NCBI RefSeq assembly: GCF_001428005.1
Contig: NZ_LMSB01000009.1
Coordinates: 30,968 to 94,967, forward strand
Length of the DNA stretch: 64,000 bases
Reading direction: 5' to 3'
From: Arthrobacter sp. Soil736
GTDB taxonomy: Bacteria > Actinomycetota > Actinomycetes > Actinomycetales > Micrococcaceae
Part shown: positions 1 through 8,909 of the stretch, one piece after another
How the letters are laid out: each line of letters begins with the position of its first letter
Numbering within the stretch: position 1 is the stretch's first letter
Translations under genes and position numbers: made by a program
Notes under the pieces: model-generated
Told to the model about the DNA's origin: nothing
Database searches by the model: none
Seen by the model: the letters and a program-made list of their open reading frames with translations, nothing else

Positions 1-97
1 GGTCCTGATGCGCGGTGATCCGGGCGGCGTCCCAGTGGTCCCTTCTCCGCCATGCGGCCCGCAGGAACAGCACGCGGCAGATGAGGCGGAAGTCCAT
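1..97 (-). CDS. Partial N-terminus, possible phenylacetate-CoA ligase/F390 synthetase-like protein
   Basis: The reverse strand opens with an ATG at 95-97 and reads 32 codons without a stop until the window edge. The peptide starts MDFRLICRVLFLRAAWRRRD and continues into an Arg/His-rich helix. That style resembles the N-terminus of AMP-forming phenylacetate-CoA ligase / coenzyme F390 synthetase relatives, but too little is present to be sure. It begins 11 bases after the stop of the upstream P-type ATPase on the same strand, so co-transcription is likely. No clear Shine-Dalgarno sequence is visible. Confidence 0.4.
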   Translation of the reverse strand, partial: MDFRLICRVLFLRAAWRRRDHWDAARITAHQD

Positions 98-108
98 AGC
101 GGGTGGGC

Positions 109-2550
109 CTAGCGGGTCCCGGCCGGGGCAAGCGGCCGGGAAGCACGCGCCGTGGTGGCCTCGGGCGTTTCCGGCCGAGGCAGCCGGAGCCTCTTGAGCA
201 GGAGGGCGTTGACGGCGACCAAGAAGCTGGAACCGGACATCGACAGGGCCGCAATCTCCGGGCTGAGGACGATCCCGGCGAACGCGAACACCCCCGCTGC
301 GATGGGCAGCGCTATCGCGTTGTACCCCACGGCCCAGCCCAGGTTCTGGCGCATCTTCCGCAAGGTGCCCTTGCCGATCCGCAGGGCGATGGGCACATCC
401 AACGGGTCCGAGCGCATCAGGACGACGTCGGCCGTTTCGATGGCCACGTCGGTGCCGGCGCCGATCGCGATGCCGAGGTCGGCCTGGGCCAGGGCCGGGG
501 CGTCGTTCACGCCGTCGCCGACCATGGCGACCCTCCCGCGCTGCTGCAGCTCGGCGATCTTCGATGACTTGTCTCCGGGGAGCACCTCGGCGATGACGGT
601 GTCGATGCCCAGCTGGCCGGCGATCCTTTGGGCGGTGGCTTCGTTGTCCCCGGTGAGCATGACGACTTCGATCCCGGCCTCGTGCAAGGCAGCTATTGCG
701 GCGGCCCCGGTTTCCCTCGCGGCATCCGCCATAGCGATCACCGCCGCGGCCCGGCCGTCCACCGAGACGAGCACCGCGGTCCGTCCGGTGGCTGCGAGTT
801 CATCGCGCACCGCGGCCAGCGGGCCCAGGTCGATGCCTTCGTTGGCCATGAGTTTGCGATTGCCCACCAGCACCCGGTGTCCGTCAACGGTAGCGCCGGC
901 ACCGTGACCGGGAACGTTCAGGAAATCCGACGCAACCAGAGCAGGTGCACCGTGTTCCCGGGCGTGCCGGACCACGGCCGCAGCGAGCGGGTGTTCGGAT
1001 TCCTGCTCCACCGCCGCGACCAGCGCCAGCAGCTCGTTGTGGCCGATCCCTTCAACAACGACGTCGGTCACTTCCGGTTCGCCCTTGGTCAGGGTGCCGG
1101 TCTTATCCATCACGACGGTGTCGATCCGGGCAGAGACCTCCAGGGCAGTAGCGTTCTTGAACAGGACGCCCCGTTTGGCGCCGAGCCCGGTGCCCACCAT
1201 GATCGCCGTCGGCGTGGCGAGCCCCAACGCGTCGGGGCAGGTGATCACGACAACGGTGATAGCGAACAGCAGGGCCGCCTGGACGCCGGCGCCGATGGCG
1301 AGCCACGCGGCGAACGTCACCGTTCCGCCGATCAGGGCGACGAGGACCAGCCAGAAAGCTGCCCTGTCGGCCAGCCGCTGGCCTGGCGCCTTGGAGTTCT
1401 GGGCTTCCTGGACAAGGGCCACGATCTGCGCCAGGGCGGTGTCGGCTCCGACCTTGGTGGCCCGGACCCGTATCGTGCCGGTGGTGTTGATGGACGCGCC
1501 GATCACTTCCGACCCGATGGCCTTGGTCACCGGAAGGCTCTCACCGGTGACCATGGACTCATCGACCTCCGACTGGCCATCCTCGACCTCCCCGTCAACG
1601 GGGATTTTCGACCCCGGCCGGATCAGCAGCAGATCCCCGGTCTGGACTTCAGAAGTGGGGATCTCGACCGTATCGCCGTCACGGATCACGACCGCGACCG
1701 GCGGAGCAAGCTCGAGCAGCGTGCGGATGGCCTCGTTCGCGCCTCCCCGCGCGCGCATCTCGAACCAGTGGCCCAGCAGCACGAAGGCCGCAAGGACGGT
1801 CGCGGCTTCATAGAACACCTCACCGCCGCCGGTGACGGTGACCCAGACACTGTAAAGCCACCCGGTGCCCACGGCGATCGCGACCAGGACCATCATGTCC
1901 AGCGTGCGGGCCTTCAGCGCCCGGTAGGCGCCATCGAAGAAGATCCAGGCCGAGTAGAAGATGACCGGCAGGGACAGGATCAAGGCCATGACATCGTCAC
2001 GGAGCCCGAACGGCGTCGGGGCGGTGAAGCCGAACATATCCCGGCCCATCGGGGACCACAGCGTCACGCCGATGGACAGGACCGCGGCGACCAGGAACCG
2101 GTTGCGCATGTCCTTGACCATGTCATCCATCGACATGCCGGCGTGATGTCCGCCGTGGCCCATCACGTCCTGCGGGGTCCGGGGCATCTCACCGTGCTGG
2201 CCCGCGCCGTGGCCGGCATGGCTGTCCGCCGGCGGATGGCCGCCGCCGGTCTTCCGGGCGGTGTCATGCATCATCCCGGAGGTGCGCACTGTTTCTTCCA
2301 TCGGGTAGCAGACGTGGTCGGGGACCGATTCGCCCCGGCAGTGGTATCCGCATTCCCGTATCCACCCGGAGATCTGCTCCACGGAGGTCACTGAGGGGTC
2401 AAAGCTCACCGTCGCGGTCTGGGCAACCGGGTTCGCGTCGACGGCGGCGACTCCGGGCCGCTGAAGCAGGACGTGTTCCACGACCGCCTTGGAGGTGGCC
2501 CAGTGCAGGCCGCGGACCTCCACGACGGTGCTTTTCAGAGGCGTGCTCAC
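109..2550 (-). CDS. Heavy-metal (copper-type) P1B P-type ATPase with CPD transmembrane motif
   Basis: An 813-residue ATP-driven metal exporter. An N-terminal HMA-like fold (about residues 8-70) lacks the usual CxxC metal site (GLHWATSK in its place). A His/Met-rich stretch (about 93-145, with [14 protein letters not shown]) follows, then the P1B membrane core. The actuator TGES is at about 335-338, the phosphorylation site DKTGT at Asp482, HP (SEHPLA) in the nucleotide domain, and GDGVNDAP near the end. The ion-path motif is Cys438-Pro-Asp, followed by ALGLATP, instead of the common CPC or CPH. The His-rich leader and copper-style neighbours suggest Cu or Ag transport; this is inference. The start is GTG at 2548-2550 with GGAGGAGCA in front, overlapping the stop of a small upstream ORF. 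A CsoR-like palindrome lies at 2779-2796. Confidence 0.92.
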   Translation of the reverse strand: MSTPLKSTVVEVRGLHWATSKAVVEHVLLQRPGVAAVDANPVAQTATVSFDPSVTSVEQISGWIRECGYHCRGESVPDHVCYPMEETVRTSGMMHDTARKTGGGHPPADSHAGHGAGQHGEMPRTPQDVMGHGGHHAGMSMDDMVKDMRNRFLVAAVLSIGVTLWSPMGRDMFGFTAPTPFGLRDDVMALILSLPVIFYSAWIFFDGAYRALKARTLDMMVLVAIAVGTGWLYSVWVTVTGGGEVFYEAATVLAAFVLLGHWFEMRARGGANEAIRTLLELAPPVAVVIRDGDTVEIPTSEVQTGDLLLIRPGSKIPVDGEVEDGQSEVDESMVTGESLPVTKAIGSEVIGASINTTGTIRVRATKVGADTALAQIVALVQEAQNSKAPGQRLADRAAFWLVLVALIGGTVTFAAWLAIGAGVQAALLFAITVVVITCPDALGLATPTAIMVGTGLGAKRGVLFKNATALEVSARIDTVVMDKTGTLTKGEPEVTDVVVEGIGHNELLALVAAVEQESEHPLAAAVVRHAREHGAPALVASDFLNVPGHGAGATVDGHRVLVGNRKLMANEGIDLGPLAAVRDELAATGRTAVLVSVDGRAAAVIAMADAARETGAAAIAALHEAGIEVVMLTGDNEATAQRIAGQLGIDTVIAEVLPGDKSSKIAELQQRGRVAMVGDGVNDAPALAQADLGIAIGAGTDVAIETADVVLMRSDPLDVPIALRIGKGTLRKMRQNLGWAVGYNAIALPIAAGVFAFAGIVLSPEIAALSMSGSSFLVAVNALLLKRLRLPRPETPEATTARASRPLAPAGTR

Positions 2551-2666
2551 TGCTCCTCCTTCAGCGGCGCTGCCGGATCGGCCACACGGGCAGCAGGAAT
2601 GCTGCAGGTCCTGGCCGGTGCGGGCCGGTGAGCGGATCCGGGTGCGGGCTTCGGGTAAGCAGTCAT
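2547..2666 (-). CDS. Small 39-residue ORF translationally coupled to the P-type ATPase
   Basis: ATG at 2664-2666 is preceded by AAAGGACGCACC, a good Shine-Dalgarno sequence. The product is a Pro/Ala-rich 39-mer with one Cys (RTCSIPAAR) and C-terminal KEEQ. Its TGA overlaps the GTG start of the ATPase (GTGA). The ATPase ribosome-binding site GGAGGAG is inside its last codons, so translation of the two is probably coupled. I recognise no family. It may be a leader peptide or simply a decayed metal-chaperone reading frame. Confidence 0.45.
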   Translation of the reverse strand: MTAYPKPAPGSAHRPAPARTCSIPAARVADPAAPLKEEQ

Positions 2667-2778
2667 GGTGCGTCCTTTCGCCGAGGTGTACGGGGAGGAC
2701 AGGGGGCTCGGTCCGCCCGTTGTCGGACCTTCACTGCGTAGGGGCTTGGCCCGGGATCGCTTTCCGGTTACACCGAAG

Positions 2779-2796
2779 ATATACCGCTAGGTGTAT
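2779..2796. promoter_or_regulatory. CsoR-like copper operator
   Basis: The imperfect palindrome ATATACCGCTAGGTGTAT resembles the actinobacterial CsoR consensus ATACCCC-N-GGGGTAT. It sits about 113 bases upstream of the small ORF/ATPase transcription unit. No CsoR gene for copper is seen nearby; the only CsoR-family gene in the window is the CstR-like one at 30628. Assignment is by similarity only. Confidence 0.45.
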
Positions 2797-2839
2797 CGGT
2801 CAAGGGTCTCCGGACGGACATGGCGGATACGCCGGCGGG

Positions 2840-3100
2840 TCACGCTCCGCGGCCTCGGCGGAGCGTCGTGAGGCGGGCGGTGTACTCGCTCTCGTCGATT
2901 TCACCGCGAGCAAACCGCTCCGCGAGCAGATTCTCCGCGACGCCCGGCCCGGTTCCGCCGCCCTCGTACCGGCGGCTGCCCGCTCCCATGGAGCGGGCGA
3001 AGAGGATGATGGCGGTGATGATGGCGCCCCAGAAAAGCACAAAGCTCACCCCCATCAGGATGTACCCCCAGACGCCCATATTCCCGTCCCAATACATCAT
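2840..3100 (-). CDS. SHOCT-domain single-pass membrane protein
   Basis: An 86-residue protein beginning MMYWDGNMGVWGYILMG. One transmembrane helix (about residues 11-33) is followed by a Gly-rich linker and a C-terminal SHOCT-type segment (AENLLAERFARGEIDESEY). The start at 3098-3100 is chosen because AAAGGAGG lies eight bases before it; a longer in-frame version lacks a ribosome-binding site. Such small SHOCT proteins commonly sit beside copper-resistance genes in actinobacteria, and here it precedes the copper-type ATPase on the same strand. Molecular role unknown. Confidence 0.75.
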   Translation of the reverse strand: MMYWDGNMGVWGYILMGVSFVLFWGAIITAIILFARSMGAGSRRYEGGGTGPGVAENLLAERFARGEIDESEYTARLTTLRRGRGA

Positions 3101-3172
3101 CGCTGTTTCCTCCTTTTCCGCGGACGCACCAGTGCCCCTGCGGTTCACTATCGTCCCGCCCGGCCTGCGGCG

Positions 3173-3832
3173 TCAGAGTCTTTGGTCCCGCCGGCGGGAC
3201 GGCGTCCGAACCGCGGGAAAGAAGCCCGGGACGCGCCGCCGGTAGGCGGCATAGGCTTCGCCGAACTCGGCGTCCATCAGGCGTTCCTCCATCCGGGCCA
3301 GGCGGAGGTACACGACCACGAGCACCGGGAACATCAGCAGGGTCAGCAGCGTGGGCCACTGCAGCAGGAACCCTGCCATGATCGTCAGGAAACCCACGTA
3401 CTGCGGATGCCGCACCGTGCCGTAGGGACCCGTGGTCGCGAGCCGGTGGCCACGTTGGGCCGCGAAGAGGACCTGCCAGGACCGGTAGAGCAGGATGAAC
3501 CCTGCCGCGATCAGCACGTTGCTGACCAGGTGCACCGGGCTCAGGTGCGGATCCCCTTGCCAGCCGGTCAGGTCCTGCCACAAATGACCCGAGTTGTGGT
3601 TCAGGAGGTTCAGGCCCGGTATCCGGTTCCCCAGCCATCCCGAGACCAGGTAGATTGTCAGCGGAAAGCCGTACATCTCGGTGAACAGCGCCACGATGAA
3701 CGCGGAAAAACCGCCCAGCGCCCGCCAGTCCAGTTTCGTCCTGGGCCGGACGAAACTGAACGCGAAGATGATGAACACGGCCGAATTGACGATCACCAAC
3801 CACCACAGGTCATATCCGTAGTCCGTGGACAT
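3173..3832 (-). CDS. Isoprenylcysteine methyltransferase-like (ICMT/NnrU-type) membrane protein
   Basis: A 219-residue multi-pass membrane protein. The C-terminal half carries the ICMT-type signature GPYGTVRHPQYVGF followed by a hydrophobic pair of helices and EERLMDAEFGEAYAAYRRRV, typical of integral-membrane methyltransferases of the ICMT/phospholipid methyltransferase superfamily. The substrate is not known. The start at 3830-3832 (MSTDYGYDLWW) follows GGAAGGAGTTAGAC. The frame stays open to 3922 and would add a Met/His-rich leader (MGMVLMMGMHLFMHGRHGG), which looks like the tail of a small copper-associated DUF2933-type peptide. Same strand as the ATPase cluster. Confidence 0.75.
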   Translation of the reverse strand: MSTDYGYDLWWLVIVNSAVFIIFAFSFVRPRTKLDWRALGGFSAFIVALFTEMYGFPLTIYLVSGWLGNRIPGLNLLNHNSGHLWQDLTGWQGDPHLSPVHLVSNVLIAAGFILLYRSWQVLFAAQRGHRLATTGPYGTVRHPQYVGFLTIMAGFLLQWPTLLTLLMFPVLVVVYLRLARMEERLMDAEFGEAYAAYRRRVPGFFPAVRTPSRRRDQRL

Positions 3833-3976
3833 GTCTAACTCCTTCCCGCCCCCGGGCCGGCTGGCGCCGCCGTGGCGGCCGTGCATGAACAGGTGCATGC
3901 CCATCATGAGCACCATGCCCAAGTACGGCAGGGCGTCCAGGACCGGATTCTTGGGTGTCCCGGACCTCTTGGGCGT

Positions 3977-4402
3977 TCAGTGGTCTGCGGTGTGGTCTAC
4001 GGTGGGTACCGGGCCAGGGTTCACCTCACCTCCGGTGCCGCTGATTGCCGGGCCGATGACAAACGCGGACAGGGAGAACATGGCGGCGAAGACCAGCAGT
4101 CCCAGCGCCGGTGCGATCCAGGTGCTGAACCGCCGGTAGAGCCGGACCATCATGGGAGTGCACGCAAGCAACCCCAGCACGCCGAACAGTACAGTGCCGC
4201 CGGATCCGGCCACAAGTGCGGTCCCGGCGAGCAGCCCGATGTGGTGCAGGACGTGCGGCAGCAGCCCCATGATCAGGCCCACCGCGCCGACCACTGTGTG
4301 CCACAGCGCGTGGAGCCTGCCTCGGAAGGTCGGCCCTGCCGGAACCGTCACACCGTGCGGGCCGGCCGTTGGATGCAGGTGGGAGGAGTGGTCACGGGTC
4401 AC
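3977..4402 (-). CDS. Predicted membrane protein of unknown function
   Basis: A 141-residue product with a His-rich N-terminus (about residues 1-20) and four hydrophobic segments: near LWHTVVGAVGLIMGLLPHVL, GLLAGTALVAGSGGTVLFGV, FSTWIAPALGLLVFAAMF and SLSAFVIGPAISG. The start is GTG at 4400-4402 with no strong Shine-Dalgarno. It lies upstream of the ICMT-like gene on the same strand and probably belongs to the metal-stress group. No recognised domain. Confidence 0.6.
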   Translation of the reverse strand: MTRDHSSHLHPTAGPHGVTVPAGPTFRGRLHALWHTVVGAVGLIMGLLPHVLHHIGLLAGTALVAGSGGTVLFGVLGLLACTPMMVRLYRRFSTWIAPALGLLVFAAMFSLSAFVIGPAISGTGGEVNPGPVPTVDHTADH

Positions 4403-4450
4403 GGTAGCTGCTTTCGCCGTATGGACGCTCCCTGCGGGTCAACGGATTCC

Positions 4451-4901
4451 TCATTCCTCGCCGCCGGTCCGGAACCGGGTTCGAACCACGGGCACAGGAC
4501 AGAGCGGGTGATGAACCACCTGCGTCGACACGGGGGCCGAGCAGCATCCCGGTAAATCCGCCGAGACCGCCGGATACAACCAGCAGGCCAGCATTCTCTG
4601 CCGCCCGGAGGAGCACGGCGGCCGCGCTTCCCTGAATAACATCACCGGTCACCGTCACGCCCTCGCTGTCCACGCGGTCCAGAGCTTCGTTTTGGAAGCG
4701 GCAGGAAATCTGCGGGGAGACGTCCGGGTCCCGGACCAGGCCTTCCATCCCGACGGTTACGGGCGGGAACTCCCGCGCGGCCACGACCCTGACCCGGATG
4801 TTGCGCAGGCGCGCCTCCGTGACTGCCCATTCCAGAGCGACACGTGACGGGGCCGAACCGTCTCCACCGGCCACGTGCCTGAATACTCGATCGCCGCTCA
4901 T
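4451..4901 (-). pseudogene. Universal stress protein, frameshifted
   Basis: The N-terminal two-thirds is a USP (GGDGSAPSRVALEWAVTEAR, strand-helix pattern, then AAENAGLLVVSGGLGGFTGM). The expected end (SAPVSTQVVHHPLCPVPVV) is found in another frame starting near 4550 and stopping at 4451. The ATP-binding loop is also damaged: LLVVSGGLGGF replaces the expected VGSRGxGGF. One frameshift plus a small deletion therefore inactivate this copy. The start at 4899-4901 has GGAGG nearby, and a degenerate DevR-type promoter remains upstream (4943-4986). Confidence 0.7.
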
Positions 4902-4942
4902 GAGCGCCGCCCTCCGCCAGGTTGTTTACATGTGTTGCCCTT

Positions 4943-4986
4943 AGTGTCTTCCCCACGTGGTTTTGACCGCAAGGGCCGAAGATCCC
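4943..4986 (-). promoter_or_regulatory. DevR-type box and -10 element before USP pseudogene
   Basis: On the reverse strand GGGATCTTCGGCCC (4973-4986) is followed 24 bp later by GACACT (4943-4948). This matches the box/-10 spacing seen across the island and points at the USP remnant. Confidence 0.4.
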
Positions 4987-5123
4987 GGCCTTTTCGAACC
5001 AAGATAAGGGTGATGGAGGTTGGCCTGACTGGTTCGTTTCATGGCTGCAGTTTTAGAGGCCGCTGAGTGCCTCCTCGCGTCTGAGGCCGAGGTCGATGTG
5101 GTCAGGACCCGGCAGTGCACAGG

Positions 5124-5987
5124 CTAAGCGGCGCGCTGGGTAGCGGGACGGGTGACGATCGTGGGGCAGGGAAGATGCAGGAGAATTTTTTCAGCAATGG
5201 CGCCGACAGGCTTTCGAAGCCCACCGCGTCCGCGGCAGCCGATGACCAGAAGCCGAGCGTGTGCAGCGGCACGGAGGAGCGCGTCGGCAGGAGAATCATT
5301 CATTTCGAGAGTTTCGTTTACAACGAGCCCCGGGTTCGAATCTCGGACCGCACCCGCGGCAGAAATCAGCATTTGACCGTCCTGCCCCGGCTCACGGCCA
5401 CCGGGTGAGGACTCCCCCGCCGAGGGGGCATCCACGTTTGGTTTCACGTACACAACGGTCAATTCTTCACCCATCCGCAGCGCCTCCACACCCGCCAGAT
5501 CCAACGCGATCGCGGAGTCCGCTGAACCGTCGACGCCGACCACGACCCCTGCACTGTCCCGGGGGCCGAGGCCAAGGCCAGGGATGATCGCCACGGGACT
5601 GCGGCTGAGGACGGCCACCTGAAAACTGACCGAGCCGAATCCTTCTCCGTGCCTATCCGGCGGCCGGTCCGACCCGACAACCACCGTCTCGGCGCCATCG
5701 GACAGCAGACGCAGTACCGACGGCGTTTCGCCGGTACGCCGCGTCACGACGATCTCCACCGAGGGAACGAGGGCCGAAACGCGGGCGGACTCTGCCTCCA
5801 GCAGCGCCTGGGCCTGCGTCATTGCGTCCCGATATTGCGAGGGCCGCCTGTACGCCCATGGACCGGGGACAACTCGTACAAGATTCAGTCGCAAACCCAG
5901 ATCGTTCGCCCTCTGCGCAGCCCAATCCTCGGCCTTCCGGCCGGCAGCCGAGCCGTCAGCCCCTACAAGAACCTCCTGCATTCCCAT
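5124..5987 (-). CDS. Tandem-domain universal stress protein
   Basis: A 287-residue protein with two USP domains. Domain 1 (about 1-140) opens EVLVGADGSAAGRKAEDWAA and has a weakened nucleotide loop (VVVGSDRPPDRHGEGFGSVS). Domain 2 (about 145-287) opens VVVGVDGSADSAIALDLAG and ends LLVIGCRGRGGLRKPVG...PCPTIV. Tandem USPs of this kind are typical DosR-regulon proteins that bind ATP in dormancy. The start is taken at 5985-5987, after GGATGGGAGCGCGG. The region upstream, shared with the divergent hemerythrin gene, shows no good DevR box. Confidence 0.85.
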   Translation of the reverse strand: MGMQEVLVGADGSAAGRKAEDWAAQRANDLGLRLNLVRVVPGPWAYRRPSQYRDAMTQAQALLEAESARVSALVPSVEIVVTRRTGETPSVLRLLSDGAETVVVGSDRPPDRHGEGFGSVSFQVAVLSRSPVAIIPGLGLGPRDSAGVVVGVDGSADSAIALDLAGVEALRMGEELTVVYVKPNVDAPSAGESSPGGREPGQDGQMLISAAGAVRDSNPGLVVNETLEMNDSPADALLRAAAHARLLVIGCRGRGGLRKPVGAIAEKILLHLPCPTIVTRPATQRAA

Positions 5988-6062
5988 TCCGCGCTCCCAT
6001 CCTGTCGGCCTGCCTCGGGGTCTTAAATCCTTCCTCCTTGCTGTGGGAGAGCCAGTGCCGGA

Positions 6063-6087
6063 AGGCCCTGCCGGACTAACAGGGCCT
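6063..6087. repeat. Inverted repeat in the USP/hemerythrin intergenic region
   Basis: AGGCCCTG (6063-6070) and CAGGGCCT (6080-6087) form a perfect 8-bp stem with a 9-base loop. It lies in the 411-base divergent gap between 5988 and 6398. Apart from this repeat the gap holds no recognisable gene or strong promoter. It could be an operator or an RNA hairpin. Confidence 0.4.
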
Positions 6088-6398
6088 GTTCTTCTTCCCA
6101 AGTTCCGCAGCGCATGCGCCCCAGCATCTGGGCCCAAATACCCTGTTAGCAGGGAGCAGGACACCTAATACTGTGAAATTGAGCGGCCCTTCCCCAAAGA
6201 CACTGGCGATCCCGTGGTAGTGGTCAGGCTCGGCCATGTGTTCCGCGTGGAAGAGAAAAGGAGGCGGGTTGGATTACCCGTTGTCCAGGAGGGGGCAATC
6301 TCCGGTGTTCAAGAAATTGCCTGTGTCACCGACGGTTCGGACCCAAGCTGCCGGTCTGGCCAGGAGTGACAAGTAACGATTGCAGGGGGCGGAGAACA

Positions 6399-6917
6399 AT
6401 GAATATGCAGAAGGACGACCGATCGGAAAGACGGGCTTTGGAAGCAGTCGAGCATCATCACGCCGATATGATCACCCGACTCAAGGCGCTCGTGGCGGCA
6501 CTCATCCACGCCGTCGAAGCTCATGATCCCGCAGCGGAGGTCAACGCCCGCGAGGTGCTGGTCGAATGGTGCGAGACAGAGCTGATACCCCATGCGCTGG
6601 CAGAAGAGGGGCCGCTCTACAAGAGACCAGGCAAGACCGAACAGGGCAGGCTGCTGGTGGAGGGGATGCTGGCCGAGCATCGAGTGATCGTGGGACTCGT
6701 CGACGAGCTCAGGCGCGCTCAAGGGGTAAGTGCCGCGGTGGCCGCCGGAGCAGTTCAACACATCTTCGCACTTCACTTGGACAAAGAAAACCGGCTTTTG
6801 ATGCCCTTCATCGCGCTGTCACCCGAGCTGTCACTGGCGGATGCTGTTGAAGGGCTCCATGAACTTGTAGGCGAAGCACACATCCACTCTGACTACAGGA
6901 CCAAACCCGCCATCTGA
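6399..6917 (+). CDS. Hemerythrin-like HHE domain protein
   Basis: A 172-residue all-alpha protein with metal-ligand spacing typical of hemerythrin HHE domains: HHHADM near residue 18, a second His around HAVEAHDP, HALAEEGPLY, AEHRVIVG, and HIFALHLDKEN. Such di-iron proteins bind O2 or sense/transport it, which would suit a hypoxia island. The start ATG at 6399 (MNMQKDD) follows GGGGGCGGAGAACA. The longer frame from 6366 lacks a ribosome-binding site. The upstream tandem USP is divergent; a small ORF and an F420-reductase-like gene follow downstream. Confidence 0.8.
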   Translation: MNMQKDDRSERRALEAVEHHHADMITRLKALVAALIHAVEAHDPAAEVNAREVLVEWCETELIPHALAEEGPLYKRPGKTEQGRLLVEGMLAEHRVIVGLVDELRRAQGVSAAVAAGAVQHIFALHLDKENRLLMPFIALSPELSLADAVEGLHELVGEAHIHSDYRTKPAI

Positions 6918-6957
6918 CTTCCGTCCCTGTCACCCGGCCCCGAGCCAGTATGTCCAA

Positions 6958-6981
6958 GGGCGGACCTGCAGGGTCCGTCCC
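6958..6981. terminator. Hairpin after hemerythrin gene
   Basis: CGGACC (6961-6966), a five-base loop and GGTCCG (6972-6977), extended by flanking GGG/CCC, form a GC-rich hairpin 40 bases after the hemerythrin stop. No U-tract follows, so it may be a factor-assisted terminator or an operator rather than a classical intrinsic terminator. Confidence 0.35.
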
Positions 6982-7009
6982 TCCCCACCCCACTGCAGGA
7001 GAAACAGCA

Positions 7010-7111
7010 ATGTCCCCTATATCGAAACGGCCGCCCTTCGACCCGTCACCGATGACATCAGTCTTCGATGCTCTCGAGCCCGATAAGAGGGAAGCGCAAT
7101 GGCAACCATAA
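7010..7111 (+). CDS. Small 33-residue ORF overlapping the next gene
   Basis: ATG at 7010 is preceded by GCAGGAGAAACAGCA, the best Shine-Dalgarno sequence in the area. The product is MSPISKRPPFDPSPMTSVFD followed by 13 more residues, and its stop lies 13 bases inside the following gene (start 7099). The close coupling suggests a genuine translated leader. No homology is recognised. Confidence 0.4.
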   Translation: MSPISKRPPFDPSPMTSVFDALEPDKREAQWQP

Positions 7112-7740
7112 CAATCGTCGGAAGCGGGCACATGGCCCGCGGGCTCGCTACCGCCATGCTCCGTGGAAACCAGCCGGTGCAGATACTGGGACGGGATGGG
7201 GCACGGACCCGCGACCTGGTCGAAAGCCTGGGGCCTGGAGCCACCGGCGGAATTACCGGCGCACCCGTCACCGGCGGCATCGTCATCCTGGCGATTCCCC
7301 ACAGGGAAGTCCGGAACGCCATTTTGGAGGCCGGAGACTCCCTTGATGGAAAAGTCGTCGTGGACATCAGTAACCCCGTGGACGTCTCGACTTTCGACCG
7401 CCTGACGACGGAACCCGGCACCTCTGCCGCTGAAGAAACAGCTCACCTGCTCCACGGACGAGCAGACGTGGTCAAAGCCTTCAACACAACATTTCCCTCA
7501 ACGCTGGAAGCAGGAACGGTCGCGGGCCAACACCTGGACGTATTCATCGCCGGCGATTCGGAAGAGGCCAAGGAGAAAGTCAGTGCAGCTGTAGCGCATG
7601 CAGGAATGCGGCCCATTGATGTCGGTCCCCTCCGGCGTGCCCGCGAGCTTGAGGCCTTCATGATCGTCATCATGGGTCTGCAGGTTAGCGCGGAGCACAC
7701 GCACTTCAACTGGGACACCGCACTGCGAGTGTTTCCATGA
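7099..7740 (+). CDS. NADPH-dependent F420 reductase-like oxidoreductase
   Basis: A 213-residue single-domain Rossmann protein. The dinucleotide fold begins at once (ITIVGSGHMARGLATAML), followed by the strand VILAIPHREV, then VVVDISNPVD and the helix FNTTFPSTL that are diagnostic of the Fno / NADP oxidoreductase coenzyme-F420-dependent family. It could reduce F420 with NADPH or act on another nucleotide-linked substrate; context gives no proof. The start ATG has GAGGGAAGC ahead of it and overlaps the small ORF at 7010. Confidence 0.8.
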   Translation: MATITIVGSGHMARGLATAMLRGNQPVQILGRDGARTRDLVESLGPGATGGITGAPVTGGIVILAIPHREVRNAILEAGDSLDGKVVVDISNPVDVSTFDRLTTEPGTSAAEETAHLLHGRADVVKAFNTTFPSTLEAGTVAGQHLDVFIAGDSEEAKEKVSAAVAHAGMRPIDVGPLRRARELEAFMIVIMGLQVSAEHTHFNWDTALRVFP

Positions 7741-7812
7741 TCCGGAATGCCACCGCCACACGCCAAGGACTATCGGCCGCATCCCCATCTTGATTCAGTC
7801 ACGGAACAGCTC

Positions 7813-8805
7813 TCACCCGAAAAGGACGGCCGCCCCCTGGTAGCGGTGTTCTGGCACGGTCTTCAGCTGGCCCAGCGCTGAATCGAAATCCACGGCGACC
7901 ACCTCGGTGCCGCGAAGGGAGACCATGACACCCCACTCGCCGCGGGCCGCCTTATCGACGGCAGCCATTCCCATGCGCGTGGCCAGCACGCGGTCAAACG
8001 CTGTCGGCACACCGCCTCGCTGGATATGCCCCAGCACCGTGGCACGCGTTTCAATCCCTGTTAGTACCTCCAGCTCAGGTTCCAGCATGAGGCCGATGCC
8101 TCCGAGGCGCGGCCGGCCGAAGGTGTCCACAGGCACGAATGCCTCCGCGACAACGACCAAAGGTGCCCGACCTCGCCTGCGAGCCGACATTACCCACTGG
8201 GCAACTTGGTCCAAGGACACCCGGTGCTCCGGAATCAGGACCGCATGGGCTCCGGATGCCATCCCGGACTGCAGCGCAATCCAGCCGGCGTTGCGCCCCA
8301 TAACCTCCGCGATCATGCAGCGGTGATGTGATTCGCCCGTCGTACGCAGCCTGTCGATCGCCTCCGTTGCGATCTGCACCGCCGTGTCAAAGCCAAAAGT
8401 GTAGTCGGTTGCGTTGAGATCATTGTCGATGGTCTTGGGAACTCCGACGACCTTTAGGCCGGCCTCGGTTAGGGCCCGTGCGGCGGCGAGAGTACCCTCA
8501 CCGCCGATGGCAATGAGACCCTCTATTCCGAGTTGATCCAACGTCGCCTTGACTGCCCTTCGTCCGCCGTTTGCCAAAGGGTTTGTCCGGGATGTGCCAA
8601 GAATGGTCCCGCCCTGCTTCGAGATCCCGCGAACGCTCAACCGCGGCAGCGGCATGCTGTCAGCCTCCATGACCCCGCGCCAGCCATCCTTGAAGCCGAC
8701 GAACTCCTGGCCATGGACCGTAATTCCTTTCAGCACGGCGCCGCGGATCACTGCGTTGAGCCCCGGGCAGCCACCACCGCTGGTTAGGATCCCGATCTTC
8801 GTCAC
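7813..8805 (-). CDS. 6-phosphofructokinase (PfkA type)
   Basis: A 330-residue PfkA-family enzyme that phosphorylates fructose 6-phosphate in glycolysis. Motifs: LTSGGGCPGLNA (the usual GGD has Asp replaced by Gly), IGGEGT (Gly after Glu, the ATP-type residue), PKTIDNDL (Lys before TIDND, as in PPi-type and actinobacterial enzymes), and IAEVMGRNAGWIAL. The start is GTG at 8803-8805 behind AGGAACGGTGCAGAC. A divergent DevR-type box (8939-8952) lies upstream, shared with the short-chain dehydrogenase. A second kinase of the unrelated PfkB fold is at 60474. Confidence 0.9.
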   Translation of the reverse strand: MTKIGILTSGGGCPGLNAVIRGAVLKGITVHGQEFVGFKDGWRGVMEADSMPLPRLSVRGISKQGGTILGTSRTNPLANGGRRAVKATLDQLGIEGLIAIGGEGTLAAARALTEAGLKVVGVPKTIDNDLNATDYTFGFDTAVQIATEAIDRLRTTGESHHRCMIAEVMGRNAGWIALQSGMASGAHAVLIPEHRVSLDQVAQWVMSARRRGRAPLVVVAEAFVPVDTFGRPRLGGIGLMLEPELEVLTGIETRATVLGHIQRGGVPTAFDRVLATRMGMAAVDKAARGEWGVMVSLRGTEVVAVDFDSALGQLKTVPEHRYQGAAVLFG

Positions 8806-8909
8806 GTCTGCACCGTTCCTGTCGTTTGGGGTGGCCGGTCCGCGGGAGGGAATAGCCATGCTTCGGGGCGCGAACCTGAGCGCCGTATCCGAACCGTTCC
8901 CACTCCATC

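Noticed and set aside
628..2394. 588-residue plus-strand ORF opposite the first ATPase
   Set aside because: Low-complexity Asp/Gly/His/Arg composition typical of a frame opposite a GC-rich gene; the reverse-strand ATPase has full motifs.
2489..3838. 449-residue plus-strand ORF
   Set aside because: Runs across three well-supported reverse-strand genes with Shine-Dalgarno sites and has no domain.
6018..6031. DevR-like sequence AGGATTTAAGACCC upstream of the tandem USP
   Set aside because: No -10 element at the 21-24 bp spacing used elsewhere, so not listed as a promoter.
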